Origin: Paracoccus sp. (in: a-proteobacteria)
Lineage (GTDB): Bacteria > Pseudomonadota > Alphaproteobacteria > Rhodobacterales > Rhodobacteraceae
NCBI RefSeq assembly: GCF_030538695.1
Contig: NZ_JAUNTN010000032.1
Location: 1-34,876, forward strand
Reading direction: 5' to 3'
Length of the DNA: 34,876 nucleotides
The notes under the pieces were generated by a model. The model did no database searches. It was not told the origin of the DNA and saw only the letters and a list, made by a program, of their open reading frames with translations. The position numbers and the translations under genes are program-made. Each line of letters starts with the position of its first letter. Position 1 is the first letter of the stretch. This document shows positions 1 through 7,610 of this stretch, in pieces.

Positions 1-55
1 GCTACCACGCTGGATTCACAAGATGAATCCTTCATGAGATTTGTGCAACAGAGCC
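1..55 (-). mobile_element. Terminal fragment of an IS5-like insertion sequence
   Basis: Read on the minus strand, position 55 begins GGCTCTGTTGCACAAATC, a typical end of IS5-family elements in alphaproteobacteria. It continues with an ATTCA...TGAAT palindrome near 12-29. The same pattern (GGCGTTGTTGCAGAA, then GATTCACATCGTGAATCC) recurs at 21235, where it leads into an IS5-type transposase start. The transposase of this copy would lie to the left, outside the window. The end cuts directly into the regulator remnant that follows. Confidence 0.6.
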
Positions 56-236
56 ACTCCCAACGATTCTAAGGTTCGTCGAATGTCCCGAAGGGTACGC
101 TCGTAAGGCTCTCTTTTTCCAACCCGAAGTCGGAAAGCGTAGCTTGCGAGACATTGGCCTTGCTGGCGAGTGCGGATCGCGACAACCCCGCAGCAGCTCT
201 CGCCATACGACACTGACAGCGCTCAGCACCAATTCC
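56..236 (-). pseudogene. XRE-family helix-turn-helix regulator, frameshifted and truncated
   Basis: Two minus-strand frames together read as one small XRE/Cro-type DNA-binding protein. The first, from the ATG at 206 or slightly upstream (an in-frame stretch is open to about 236), gives MARAAAGLSRSALASKANV and SQATLSDF, a helix-turn-helix. The second gives GKREPYERTLRDIRRTLESL, the usual C-terminal part of these small regulators. A single missing base near 122-128 separates them. The gene is also cut at 55 by the insertion-sequence end, so its last residues are lost. It cannot make the normal protein. No ATG fits the upstream extension, so the original start is uncertain. The upstream region (237-364) holds a small palindrome, TTCGCGTATGCGAA, at 305-318 and no gene. 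Confidence 0.55.
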
Positions 237-364
237 CCCTCCAGGTTCAGAAAATCAACCTAATATCATATACTTAACCTGACATTGGTGCCTTGACCAG
301 AGGTTTTCGCGTATGCGAAGCCATCGATGTTCGAGGTCCACACATCAGACGGGATACATCTTGA

Positions 365-601
365 TCAGGATGGAACGCTGGACTTCCCTTGCCTTCTCGC
401 CTTGGCGAAACCGCGATCCGTGGCGATGAACCGTTCCAGCATGGGCAGGATCAGCCTGACGGGATCGGCGGCGGGCTGGCCCGTCTCGCGGGCCAGCACC
501 TTGGCGTAGGCGGCAAGATCGCGGTGAAGCGGCGCGGGCAACTCCACGGCGGTCTTTACGGGCTTGTCGTCTGGCAGCGGGCCGAGTTTTCGTTTCGTCA
601 T
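365..601 (-). CDS. DUF2274 protein, tail gene of a trb conjugation operon
   Basis: A 78-residue protein beginning MTKRKLGPLPDDKPVK and containing ELPAPLHRDLAAYA and a TDRGFAKARR end. This is the pattern of the DUF2274 family, whose genes normally follow trbI in trb-type conjugative elements of proteobacteria. Its biochemical role is unknown. The ATG at 601 has a strong AGGAGG site seven bases upstream and follows the trbI stop by two bases, so it was the last gene of the transfer operon. It looks intact, but with the upstream genes destroyed it is probably not functional in transfer. Confidence 0.75.
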   Translation of the reverse strand: MTKRKLGPLPDDKPVKTAVELPAPLHRDLAAYAKVLARETGQPAADPVRLILPMLERFIATDRGFAKARRQGKSSVPS

Positions 602-603
602 GG

Positions 604-1003
604 TCAACCTCCTGCCGCGTCTAACACAAGGCTGCGGGTCACGATGATCCTGACGGGGAAGCCGGGCCGGATGGTGAGCGTCGGCGCAACCTGCAACTGG
701 CGCTGCACGATCTGCTGGCCCGCCTGATTGACCATATCCTGCGCCCCGTCGCGGATGGCCCGGATAAGCCGATCCTCGTCGCTGGTCGCAAGCTCAGTTC
801 CGACTGCGAGCAGCGTGGAGAGGCCAGCCGCTTTCATCAGATCCCACCGATGGTAGTCGATTCCGTATTCAAGGCCGGCAGGCGTTCAAGGACGATGGAA
901 CGGCCACCCGGCAGGATAAGGCGGTTCCAGACAAGCAACACGCGGCGCTGACCGAAAGTCACGCCGTCATCGTATTGGCCGATGATCCGCATCCCCTGCC
1001 GTT
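604..1003 (-). pseudogene. trbI: trbI remnant (VirB10-like conjugal transfer protein), truncated and frameshifted
   Basis: Only the C-terminal third of TrbI remains. TrbI is the VirB10-like protein that spans the envelope in trb-type type IV secretion. One frame reads MRIIGQYDDGVTFGQRRVLL and then VWNRLILPGGRSIVLERLPA; a second frame continues AGLEYGIDYHRWDLMKAAGL, the TELATSDEDRLIRA block and PGFPVRIIVTRSLVL, the conserved end of the family. The two frames are offset by one base near 870-884. Upstream, the sequence switches abruptly to trbL near 1000, so the first two thirds of trbI and all of trbG and trbF are missing. The family assignment is firm; the exact deletion point is approximate. 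Confidence 0.75.
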
Positions 1004-1259
1004 GGCGATGCTCGGCTCGAATATCCCGAGGCCGAGCAGCGACAAGGCCACCAGCACAATCACCATGGCGTCGTCGATGGTCGGGGTCGCCCCGCCGAAA
1101 CCGGCCGTGAATTGCGAGAACAGCGTCGAGCCGATGCCGATGATGACGGCGAGGATCAAGACCTTGATGCCGGACGACACCACGTTGCCAAGCACCTTCT
1201 CGGCCATGAACGCGGTCTTGCCGAACAGGCCGATCAGCCACGGGCGCAGTGCGTCACCT
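1000..1259 (-). pseudogene. trbL: trbL remnant (polytopic conjugal transfer protein)
   Basis: An internal piece of TrbL, the VirB6-like inner-membrane protein of trb conjugation systems. It reads EGDALRPWLIGLFGKTAFMA, then EKVLGNVVSSGIKVLILAVI and the glycine-rich stretch GFGGATPTIDDAMVIVLVAL, with two hydrophobic segments. It has no start of its own: the frame runs leftward out of the btuD stop codon. It is cut near 1000, where it joins the trbI tail. It is a deletion scar of an integrated conjugative element. Confidence 0.7.
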
Positions 1260-1997
1260 TCATTCCAGAACCCTGAGCGGCTGAAAAATCGGGCCGTCGG
1301 GCGTTTCGGCGAAATATCCGCTCACCCCGAACACCCGCGCCAGCAGGTCGGGGGTCAGCACTTCGGCTGGCACGCCGTCCGCCACGATCCGGCCCGCATC
1401 CATCATCACCAGCCGCGTGCAATGCCGCGCCGCCAGCCCCAGATCGTGCAGCGAGGCGATAACGCAGCGCCCCTCATCCGCCAGATCGCGGAAGGTCTGC
1501 ATCGCGCCGATCTGATGGGCCGGGTCCAGCCCGGCTATGGGTTCGTCGGCCATCAAAAGAGGCGTTTCCTGCGCCAGAGTGCGGGCGATCAGCACGCGAG
1601 CCTGTTCGCCGCCCGATAGCTGGGACACGGGGCGGTCGCGGAAGGCCGCGATGTTCATGCGGCGCAGGGCAGCCTCGACGGCGGCGTGGTCGGCATCAGG
1701 GCTTTGGTGCGGGATGCGGCCCAGCCGGACCAGAGTTTCGACAGAAACCGGCCAGACCACCTCGCGGCTTTGCGGCATCCATGCCGCGATCAGCGCACGT
1801 TTGGTCGGTGAAAGCCGGGCCAAATTGCATTCGCCCGTTGCCGGAATCAGCCCCATAGCGGCGCGCATCAGGCTGGTTTTCCCCGCGCCATTGGGACCGA
1901 TCAGGCCGACGAACTCGCCCGCCGTGACGTTCAAGCTGGCGGATGTGACGACCTCGCGCGCGCCGCGCCGCACCGTCAGGTTCTGGATGCACAACAT
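1260..1997 (-). CDS. btuD: Vitamin B12 import ATP-binding protein BtuD
   Basis: A 245-residue ABC ATPase of the iron/cobalamin (FepC/BtuD) type that powers B12 import across the inner membrane. Visible motifs are Walker A GPNGAGKTSL (about residues 34-43), the signature LSGGEQARV, Walker B PLLMADEPIAGLD and the switch histidine in ASLHD. The start is the ATG at 1997, which overlaps the btuC stop by one base (TGATG); a longer open frame upstream is only the shadow of btuC. It is the last gene of btuBFCD, and the operon position points to cobalamin rather than ferric siderophore. The stop codon lies directly against the trbL remnant, so the last residues may be junction-derived. Confidence 0.87.
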   Translation of the reverse strand: MLCIQNLTVRRGAREVVTSASLNVTAGEFVGLIGPNGAGKTSLMRAAMGLIPATGECNLARLSPTKRALIAAWMPQSREVVWPVSVETLVRLGRIPHQSPDADHAAVEAALRRMNIAAFRDRPVSQLSGGEQARVLIARTLAQETPLLMADEPIAGLDPAHQIGAMQTFRDLADEGRCVIASLHDLGLAARHCTRLVMMDAGRIVADGVPAEVLTPDLLARVFGVSGYFAETPDGPIFQPLRVLE

Positions 1998-2971
1998 CAG
2001 CCGCCCCGCCTTTGTCGCCAGATCAGGTGCAAAAACACCGGCGCGCCGATCAGCGCCATGACAACGCCCAGCTTCAGGTCGCGCCCCGGCAAAATCACCC
2101 GCACGGCAATGTCGGCGGCCAGCACCAGGGCCGCGCCCCCAAGCGCCGAGGCCGCCAGCAACCGCCCCGGCTGCGCGCCCGTCGCGCGACGCAGCAGATG
2201 CGGCACGACCAGCCCGACAAAGCCGATGGCACCCGCGACCGCTGTGGCCGCGCCGACCATCGCCGCAACGCCCAGCACCAGCCGCAGCCGCAGCCGCGCA
2301 AGGTTGATCCCCAGCGAGGCCGCCGCATCCTCGCCCAGCGTCAGCGCATCCAGCGCGCGCCCCGACCGCGCAACCAGCAGCAGGCCACCCGCCATCACGG
2401 GTGCGGCAATGCCGACATGCAGCCATGACCGATCCGCCAGCGAACCCATCATCCAGAACACGATCTCATTGGCGGCAAAGGGGTTGGGCGACAGGTTCAA
2501 CACCAGCGCAGTTGCCGCCCCGGACAGCGCGGAAATCGCCACTCCGGCAAGGATCAACGCCAGCGACCCGCCACCCGGCCCTGCCAGAAACACGATCAGC
2601 AGCACCGCCGCCAACGCCCCCGCCAGAGCCGCCAGCGGCAAGGCCAGCGCAAAACCCGCCGCAAAGCCGGTTTGCAACGCGATCACGGCACCAAGTGCCG
2701 CTGATCCGGACACGCCGATCAACCCCGGCTCGGCCAGCGGGTTGCGCAGATAGCCCTGCATCAGCGCCCCCGAAAGCCCCAGCGACGCGCCCACCATCAC
2801 CGCCAGCACGGCGCGCGGAGCACGGATTTCGCGCATCACCAAAGTCAGTGCCCCGTCATTGCGAAACAACGCGGCAAGGCTTTCGCCCGGCCCGACTGGT
2901 GCGGTGCCCGTGACCAGCGACAGCGCGAACAGCACCGCGCACAGGACAGCGAGGGGGATGAGCACTTTCAT
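1997..2971 (-). CDS. btuC: Vitamin B12 import permease BtuC
   Basis: A 324-residue, very hydrophobic protein of the FecCD/BtuC permease family, the membrane channel of the B12 importer. Expected features are an N-terminal membrane segment, then REIRAPRAVLAVMVGASLGL, GYLRNPLAEPGLIGVSGSAA and late VGLVVPHLLRRATG (the coupling-helix region facing the ATPase), with about ten membrane segments overall. It starts four bases inside btuF (ATGA overlap) and ends one base inside btuD, so translation is coupled along the operon. Length is normal for the family. Related permeases for ferric siderophores look similar; the cobalamin assignment rests on the riboswitch and on btuB. Confidence 0.87.
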   Translation of the reverse strand: MKVLIPLAVLCAVLFALSLVTGTAPVGPGESLAALFRNDGALTLVMREIRAPRAVLAVMVGASLGLSGALMQGYLRNPLAEPGLIGVSGSAALGAVIALQTGFAAGFALALPLAALAGALAAVLLIVFLAGPGGGSLALILAGVAISALSGAATALVLNLSPNPFAANEIVFWMMGSLADRSWLHVGIAAPVMAGGLLLVARSGRALDALTLGEDAAASLGINLARLRLRLVLGVAAMVGAATAVAGAIGFVGLVVPHLLRRATGAQPGRLLAASALGGAALVLAADIAVRVILPGRDLKLGVVMALIGAPVFLHLIWRQRRGG

Positions 2972-3783
2972 CTTGCGAGCCTTGCCGCGACCTCTGCCAC
3001 ATGTGGCAACCCGCAGACCCAGTCGCGATCCGCAATCGTCATGCGCCGGGCCGTCAGCGCGGCAATTGCGGGGTGATCCAGAACGGCCTCGGCCCGTGAG
3101 GGCTGCGCGTAGCGGGCTGCGGTCACCAGCAATTCAGGCGCGGCCATGACAAGATCTTCCAACGGAAGCGATCCGCCATGCGCCCGCCCCTGCCGGTCTG
3201 CCAAAAGCTCCAGCCCGGCTGCGCGCATGATATCTCCTGCCAGCGTGTCGCCGCCCGCAGTCCAGCCATTGGCACCATAGGTCGCGGCCAGCCGCCCGGC
3301 ACCGGGTGCAACCTTTATCATCGCGGCGTCGAAATCGGCCAGAACCTGCGCCGCGCGGTCGTTTTGGCCCAACAAGACGCCCATATGCAAAATGGCAGCG
3401 CGAATATCCTCGATCGAGCCGGCGGGCGGAAGGGACTCGACCCGTTGGCCCAGTCGGGTCAGCATATCGACCGTCGCCCGCGTGGTATAAGTGCCCGCCA
3501 GCACCAGATCGGGGTTCAGCAGATAGATTTCCTCGGCCAGCCCATGATTGACGCCTATCGCCGCTGCGTGATCCGCCATCAGCGAGACGCGCGGATCGGC
3601 TGCCAGATATGACACCGACACGACCTGCCCCGGCGCGGCGATCAACAGCGCCAATTGGTCGGTGCAAAGGTTCATCGACACCACCCGGCGGGGCATCTCT
3701 GCCGCCACCGGATGCGCCATCAACAGCGCAAGAGATGCCGCCCTGACCGCAGACCTTACCAACGCGATTCCAGACCGATCCAC
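2968..3783 (-). CDS. btuF: Periplasmic cobalamin-binding protein BtuF
   Basis: About 271 residues, with a hydrophobic signal segment (SLALLMAHPVAA) and then the substrate-binding fold of helical-backbone metal/cobalamin-binding proteins: RVVSMNLCTDQLALLIA, GLAEEIYLLNPDLVLAGTYT and a tail with WVCGLPHVAEVAARLA. It captures B12 in the periplasm and delivers it to BtuCD. The ATG at 3783 overlaps the end of btuB by 28 bases. A TTG at 3762, seven codons later, would give a tighter signal peptide and is a possible alternative start. It sits between btuB and btuC, the expected order for a B12 import operon. Confidence 0.83.
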   Translation of the reverse strand: MDRSGIALVRSAVRAASLALLMAHPVAAEMPRRVVSMNLCTDQLALLIAAPGQVVSVSYLAADPRVSLMADHAAAIGVNHGLAEEIYLLNPDLVLAGTYTTRATVDMLTRLGQRVESLPPAGSIEDIRAAILHMGVLLGQNDRAAQVLADFDAAMIKVAPGAGRLAATYGANGWTAGGDTLAGDIMRAAGLELLADRQGRAHGGSLPLEDLVMAAPELLVTAARYAQPSRAEAVLDHPAIAALTARRMTIADRDWVCGLPHVAEVAARLAR

Positions 3784-5603
3784 GCGGTGCGTCTCTGCCC
3801 GATATAACCCCAGGCGTCGGAATGGGTGCTGTCGAACAGGTTCGTGATCCGCCCCGTCAGCCGCGCATTGTCGGTCAGGTCATAGCCCGCCGCGACGTTG
3901 ACCACGGTGTAAGAGGGCAGTTCTTCCGTGCCATAAGCCCCGAACCATTGCGTGTCGTAATTGCCCGTCACATGGCGCAGATCGCCCGCAATGGTGCCGC
4001 GACCCTGTGCAAAGGCGTATTCCGCATTCAGGCCGAATTCATGGCGCGGACGGCGGATTTCGACGCTGCCATCCGGATTCTTCGCGCGCAGATAGGTATA
4101 GCTTGCGCCAAGGCGCAGATTATCCGTCACCTGAACCCGGCCCGACAACTCGACCCCGCGGCGGGTGCTGGTCCCTGACTGGTTGAAATAGTTGGTCCCA
4201 TTCGCAAGCGGCACACCGCTATAGGTGATCTCGTTTTCCATATCCTCGTGGAAATAGGTCAGATCGACCAGACCGCGCCCATCCATGATTTCGGCCTCAA
4301 GACCAATATCGAAGCTGCGGTTTTCCTCGGGGCGCAGGTTCGGATTGCCGGTCGCCCCCCAGCCGCCGAACAGCTCCAGATAGCTGGGATTGACGATGCC
4401 TGTCCCGGCCGAAGCATGGACCCGCATCCCCTGCTGCGGCAAGGTATAGGACAGCCCGACCGACCATGTGGTTGCATCGCGGAACACATCGTTATTGTCG
4501 CGGCGCAGCCCGGCCTGAACATCCAGCCGGTCAAAGCTGCCGCGATATTCCAGAATGCCGGATATGCTGCGGCGGTTCTGCTCTGGGGCGACCGTGTTTT
4601 CGTCCTGCCGCCGTTCCAGACCAAAGGCCAGGGTCTGATTGGCCGCAGCCACCGCACCGTCGATCCCGTAGGTCGCGCGGTATTTCAGTTCCTGAGTGCG
4701 CGCACGGCTCCATGGGCCATCATTTCGGCTGATCTGGAACCGCGACTGGTCATAGGACAGCCGATGCGTCAGGCGCCCGTCCAACGTCTCGGCCTCAACC
4801 CAAAGCTGACCGCCGAATTCGCGGCGATTGGCGAAATCGTCGCTGTCGATCAGATATTCTTCGGCAGTCGTGGCTGTATAAGATGTTGTATCGTATTCGT
4901 AACGCTCATTCGCACGGCGCAGGGTAAAGCCAGCGCGGGCGAAATCGCCGATGGCATGATCGCCCGAAAAACTCAGCGTATGGCGGCGGATACCGTCACG
5001 GTCCCCGCCCGGCGTGTCGGAATAGTCGAATCCCCGGTCGTCGCGGGTGCTTGCGCTAAAGGATAGCCCGCCCGTTTCGGTGCGGGTGCTGGCGCGGGCC
5101 GATGCGGCCCAGCCATTCCCGAACTCGACCGATCCGCCCGCCCCGGTGCCGACGGTGTCCCTGCGGGTCACGATATTGACGACACCCGCCGCCGCATCCG
5201 CGCCCCAGAACACCGATTGCGGACCGCGCAGAACCTCGATCCGTTCGATATTGGCGGTCTCCAGCCCGGTCAGGATATATTCGCTGTCGCCCGCAGCCGC
5301 GCGCACGCCGTCGATCAGAACCAGCGTATGATTGGCCTCGGCACCGCGGATGCGGACCTGCGTATAGCTTGGTCCCGTGCTGCTGACCGCGACGCCCGGC
5401 ACAGCGCGCAGCGCGTCCTGAACGGATGCAAGGCCGCGCGCCTCGATCTCGTCCGCGGTGACGACCGTATGCGCACGACCATAGCTATGTGCCTCGATCG
5501 GGTTCAGACCGGCGGAGAGAATGATCGGGTCAAGGGTGATCGTTTGTTGTGACAAGGCCGGAAAGGGAAGAAACGCTCCGGCAAGAAGGACGGAAAAGCG
5601 CAT
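3756..5603 (-). CDS. btuB: TonB-dependent vitamin B12 outer-membrane receptor BtuB
   Basis: A 615-residue outer-membrane receptor, close to the 614 of E. coli BtuB. It has a signal peptide (MRFSVLLAGAFLPFPALSQ), a TonB box (ITLDPIIL), a plug domain with VQDALRAVPGVAV and IERIEVLRGPQSVFWGADAA, and a beta-barrel ending LESRW. It imports cobalamin across the outer membrane using TonB energy. The ATG at 5603 is chosen because AGGAG lies eight bases upstream and the signal peptide begins there; a longer frame to 5663 would add 20 unlikely residues. The long leader carries a cobalamin riboswitch, so expression should fall when B12 is abundant. It is the first gene of btuBFCD. Confidence 0.92.
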   Translation of the reverse strand: MRFSVLLAGAFLPFPALSQQTITLDPIILSAGLNPIEAHSYGRAHTVVTADEIEARGLASVQDALRAVPGVAVSSTGPSYTQVRIRGAEANHTLVLIDGVRAAAGDSEYILTGLETANIERIEVLRGPQSVFWGADAAAGVVNIVTRRDTVGTGAGGSVEFGNGWAASARASTRTETGGLSFSASTRDDRGFDYSDTPGGDRDGIRRHTLSFSGDHAIGDFARAGFTLRRANERYEYDTTSYTATTAEEYLIDSDDFANRREFGGQLWVEAETLDGRLTHRLSYDQSRFQISRNDGPWSRARTQELKYRATYGIDGAVAAANQTLAFGLERRQDENTVAPEQNRRSISGILEYRGSFDRLDVQAGLRRDNNDVFRDATTWSVGLSYTLPQQGMRVHASAGTGIVNPSYLELFGGWGATGNPNLRPEENRSFDIGLEAEIMDGRGLVDLTYFHEDMENEITYSGVPLANGTNYFNQSGTSTRRGVELSGRVQVTDNLRLGASYTYLRAKNPDGSVEIRRPRHEFGLNAEYAFAQGRGTIAGDLRHVTGNYDTQWFGAYGTEELPSYTVVNVAAGYDLTDNARLTGRITNLFDSTHSDAWGYIGQRRTAWIGLESRW

Positions 5604-5661
5604 CGGCGCACTCCTGATAGGCGGGCGGTTGGCCCGCGTTAGACGAAAGCCTGACAGGAAC

Positions 5662-5693
5662 ATCCCGCAGACGGTTCATGTCACCGCTGCGGA
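5662..5693 (-). promoter_or_regulatory. Imperfect hairpin in the btuB leader, possible riboswitch expression platform
   Basis: An imperfect inverted repeat (ATCCCGCAGACGGT against the arm at 5683-5693, short loop around 5675-5682) lies between the cobalamin aptamer and the btuB ribosome site. No T-run follows, so it is not a clear intrinsic terminator. It may be part of the switch that alters translation or Rho access. This is inference from position only. Confidence 0.3.
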
Positions 5694-5734
5694 TCGCCGC
5701 TTCCAAAGCGCACCCCGCGCCCGGAATGGGTGAG

Positions 5735-5888
5735 GTTCAGGCAGGTCTCCTGGCTCGCGGGTCATCGCGCGGTCGGCCTTCCCGGTTGCCCAGTGGCATT
5801 ATCGACCTTGCTTTCCGCCTACAGTTGCGGGGGCAGCCACGGATTTGGCCCGTGTTCCCATTTTCATCCGCAGATGCGGAACCTGAAC
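5735..5888 (-). promoter_or_regulatory. Cobalamin riboswitch of btuBFCD
   Basis: On the minus strand the leader shows all hallmarks of a B12 (cobalamin) riboswitch: GATGAAAATGGGAA, then GGCTGCCCCCGCAACTGTAG, then GCCACTG followed by CCGGGAAGGC, and finally GCGAGCCAGGAGACCTGCC. The closing P1 stem is perfect over seven base pairs (GTTCAGG with CCTGAAC, 5882-5888 against 5735-5741). Binding of adenosyl- or methylcobalamin is expected to repress btuB and the genes behind it. It is back to back with the riboswitch at 6030. Confidence 0.93.
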
Positions 5889-6029
5889 GGCCATATCTTT
5901 TGCAGTCGGGTGCATTTTGTCAAGCGTCCCGGTCTGGTGGCGCTGTCAAGTCCCGCTCAGCCCATGGCCTGAGCCTGTGCTGTGGGTTTGCGGCTGGACC
6001 ATCACCCGGACCGAAGCCAAGCTGAACGC
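5889..6029. other. Spacer between divergent riboswitches
   Basis: About 140 bases holding the start sites for two divergent leaders. I see no convincing -35/-10 pair and no gene. Short open frames here are not supported by ribosome sites or by familiar protein patterns. Confidence 0.5.
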
Positions 6030-6197
6030 GCCAAGGTTCCGCATCTGCGGATGAAAAGGGAATACAGGATCGGGAATCCCCCGCAATCTGTAGCTGCCCT
6101 CGCAACTGTAGGCGGCAAGGTTCTGACCAATCCGCTGGCACTGCCGGGAAGGGGCCATGAACCGTCAGAGCCGCAAGCCCGGAGACCTGCCTGAGGC
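6030..6197 (+). promoter_or_regulatory. Second cobalamin riboswitch, divergent, with a weakened P1 stem
   Basis: The plus strand carries GATGAAAAGGGAAT, GCTGCCCTCGCAACTGTAGG, GGCACTGCCGGGAAGGG and GCAAGCCCGGAGACCTGCC, the core of a cobalamin riboswitch. A 24-base block (6034-6057) is the exact inverted copy of 5861-5884 in the btuB riboswitch, so the two are probably related by inverted duplication. The expected P1 arms (GCCAAGG at 6030-6036, CCTGAGGC at 6190-6197) pair poorly, unlike the perfect stems of the other two. No intact gene follows for 770 bases, so this switch appears orphaned. Confidence 0.88.
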
Positions 6198-6239
6198 AAA
6201 ACCTCAACCTGCCGGCGAGGTGCCCGGCCGAAGAGTGGC

Positions 6240-6308
6240 ATGACTTTATCCAATGCGCTCGGCAGCCTGAGCGCGCTTCATGTAAGCGACGATCTGGTTT
6301 TTTGCTGA
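6240..6308 (+). CDS. Possible 22-codon leader ORF or gene start remnant after the second riboswitch
   Basis: An ATG at 6240, after a weak GAAGAG site, opens a 22-codon frame beginning MTLSNALGSLSALHVSDD and ending at a TGA (6306-6308). Its position just behind the aptamer is where the regulated gene should start. I do not recognise the peptide. It may be the surviving start of a lost gene, a short leader peptide, or chance. Confidence 0.2.
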   Translation: MTLSNALGSLSALHVSDDLVFC

Positions 6309-6325
6309 AGGATCTGTCGCGCATC

Positions 6326-6653
6326 ATGAGCGGGCCAATCCGTATCTATCTGGCGGGCTTTGCCCAAGACGGCACGCTGGGAAACCATGCCGACGTGATC
6401 GCTCTGGCGCGCGAGACAGATACGCTTGGCCATGGCGGGATCTGGTTCAACGCGTTCCATCTTAACCGCTACAGCCTTCCCTGCCCGTCACTGCTTATTC
6501 TCGGTGCGGCCAAGCGGCACCTATTACGGCGGGCTGACGATCGCCGCACCTGATCGCGTTCTCGACGAAGACCTGCTTGGCGGCCGGACCGTCAGCGAAT
6601 ATGCCTATGTCCCGAGCGGAAAAAAGCAGGCGCTCCGAGAATCTGACCCGTAG
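6326..6653 (+). pseudogene. Remnant of a luciferase-like (LLM class) flavin-dependent oxidoreductase
   Basis: From the ATG at 6326 the frame reads MSGPIRIYLAGFAQDG and later GGIWFNAFHLNRYSLPCPSL, which resembles the N-terminal strand and the WFNEFHFNRYSLP-type segment of luciferase-like monooxygenases that use reduced flavin. Similarity stops near 6505. A second frame from about 6506 to 6653 (SGTYYGGLTIAAPDRVLDED, then a YAYVPSGKKQALRES end) is joined out of phase, and I cannot place it in the same family. Normal proteins of this class exceed 300 residues, so this is a truncated, non-functional copy. It lies behind the second cobalamin riboswitch and may be what that switch once controlled. 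Confidence 0.45.
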
Positions 6654-6666
6654 AGACAACAATATG

Positions 6667-6697
6667 TTGACAAAGGTCGCGCCTAACCCCCTAATGA
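6667..6697 (+). promoter_or_regulatory. Candidate promoter for the nrdHIEF leader
   Basis: A perfect -35 hexamer TTGACA (6667-6672) is followed after 18-19 bases by CTAATGA (6691-6697), a weak -10. Transcription would begin just before the third cobalamin riboswitch at 6701, which is the right place. Only sequence shape supports this. Confidence 0.4.
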
Positions 6698-6700
6698 TGG

Positions 6701-6868
6701 TGTCATGGTTCCCTTGGGGCGACTCGGGGGTGAAAATGGGAAGCCGGTGCAAGACCGGCGCTGCCCCCGCAACTGTAAGCGGCGAGCGAAGCTGAAAATC
6801 CACTGGGGGACCCCCTCCGGGAAGGCCAGCCAAGCACCGACCCGCAAGCCAGGAGACCTGCCAGGACA
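6701..6868 (+). promoter_or_regulatory. Cobalamin riboswitch of nrdHIEF
   Basis: The plus strand shows GGTTCCC, GGTGAAAATGGGAA, GCTGCCCCCGCAACTGTAAG, then CCACTGGGGG, CCGGGAAGGCCAGCC and CGCAAGCCAGGAGACCTGCC, a full cobalamin riboswitch core. P1 pairs TGTCATGG (6701-6708) with CCAGGACA (6861-6868), with one mismatch. The next gene is nrdH at 6971. A hairpin (GCAGGC 6909-6914 with GCCTGC 6926-6931) lies between and may serve the expression platform, although no T-run follows. B12 should repress the reductase operon. Confidence 0.92.
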
Positions 6869-6970
6869 GCAGAAACGAAACCGTGCGGCGGGCGCGGGGT
6901 GCGTATGTGCAGGCGGCCCATGGCAGCCTGCCGTGCCCTTGCCCGTCATCAAAAACTGGGGACATGAGGC

Positions 6971-7192
6971 ATGACCATCACCGTTTATTCCAAGCCCGCT
7001 TGTGTGCAATGCACCGCAACCACCCGCGCACTGGATGCGCGCGGCATTGACTACAATCTGGTGGACCTGACCGAAGACAGCAATGCCTTCGAGATAGTGA
7101 CCTCGCTTGGCTATCGGCAGGCTCCGGTGGTGGTCGCGGGCGATTCGCATTGGGCAGGCTTCCGCCCCGACATGATCGGCCGGTTGGCCTGA
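6971..7192 (+). CDS. nrdH: NrdH glutaredoxin-like electron donor for class Ib ribonucleotide reductase
   Basis: A 73-residue small redox protein beginning [20 protein letters not shown]. The active pair CVQC is at residues 11-14, and the tail with [17 protein letters not shown] is typical of NrdH. NrdH resembles glutaredoxin in sequence but takes electrons from thioredoxin reductase and passes them to NrdE. The ATG at 6971 has GAGG five bases upstream. It is the first gene of nrdHIEF and lies about 100 bases behind a cobalamin riboswitch, so its transcript carries B12 control for the whole operon. Confidence 0.92.
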   Translation: MTITVYSKPACVQCTATTRALDARGIDYNLVDLTEDSNAFEIVTSLGYRQAPVVVAGDSHWAGFRPDMIGRLA

Positions 7193-7197
7193 GCGCC

Positions 7198-7610
7198 ATG
7201 CCGGGGCTGGTCTGGTATTCATCCACCTCGGGGAACACGGCGCGTTTCGTAACGCGGCTGGGATTGGGCGGCCTGCGCATCCCGATTTCGCCAGGTGATC
7301 CGATGCCGGTGCCCGACCGCCCCTATGCGCTGATCTGCCCAAGCTATGCCGATGGTCAGGGACGTGGCGCAGTGCCAAAACAGGTCATCCGCTTTTTGAA
7401 TGACCCAGACCGTCGCGCATATTTGCGCGGCGTTATTGCCAGCGGGAATCGTAATTTCGGCGCATTTTATGCCTGCGCCGGTGCGGTTATCGCCCAGAAA
7501 TGTAATGTTCCGGTGCTCTATCGCTTTGAGTTGGCCGGGAATGAAACCGATATTGCCCGCCTGCGCGAAATGCTCGCGATGATGGGGCTTGCGCATATGC
7601 AGGAGGCAGA

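Noticed and set aside
5604..5663. Longer btuB start at 5663
   Set aside because: It would place 20 charged residues before a clear signal peptide, and the good AGGAG site belongs to the ATG at 5603.
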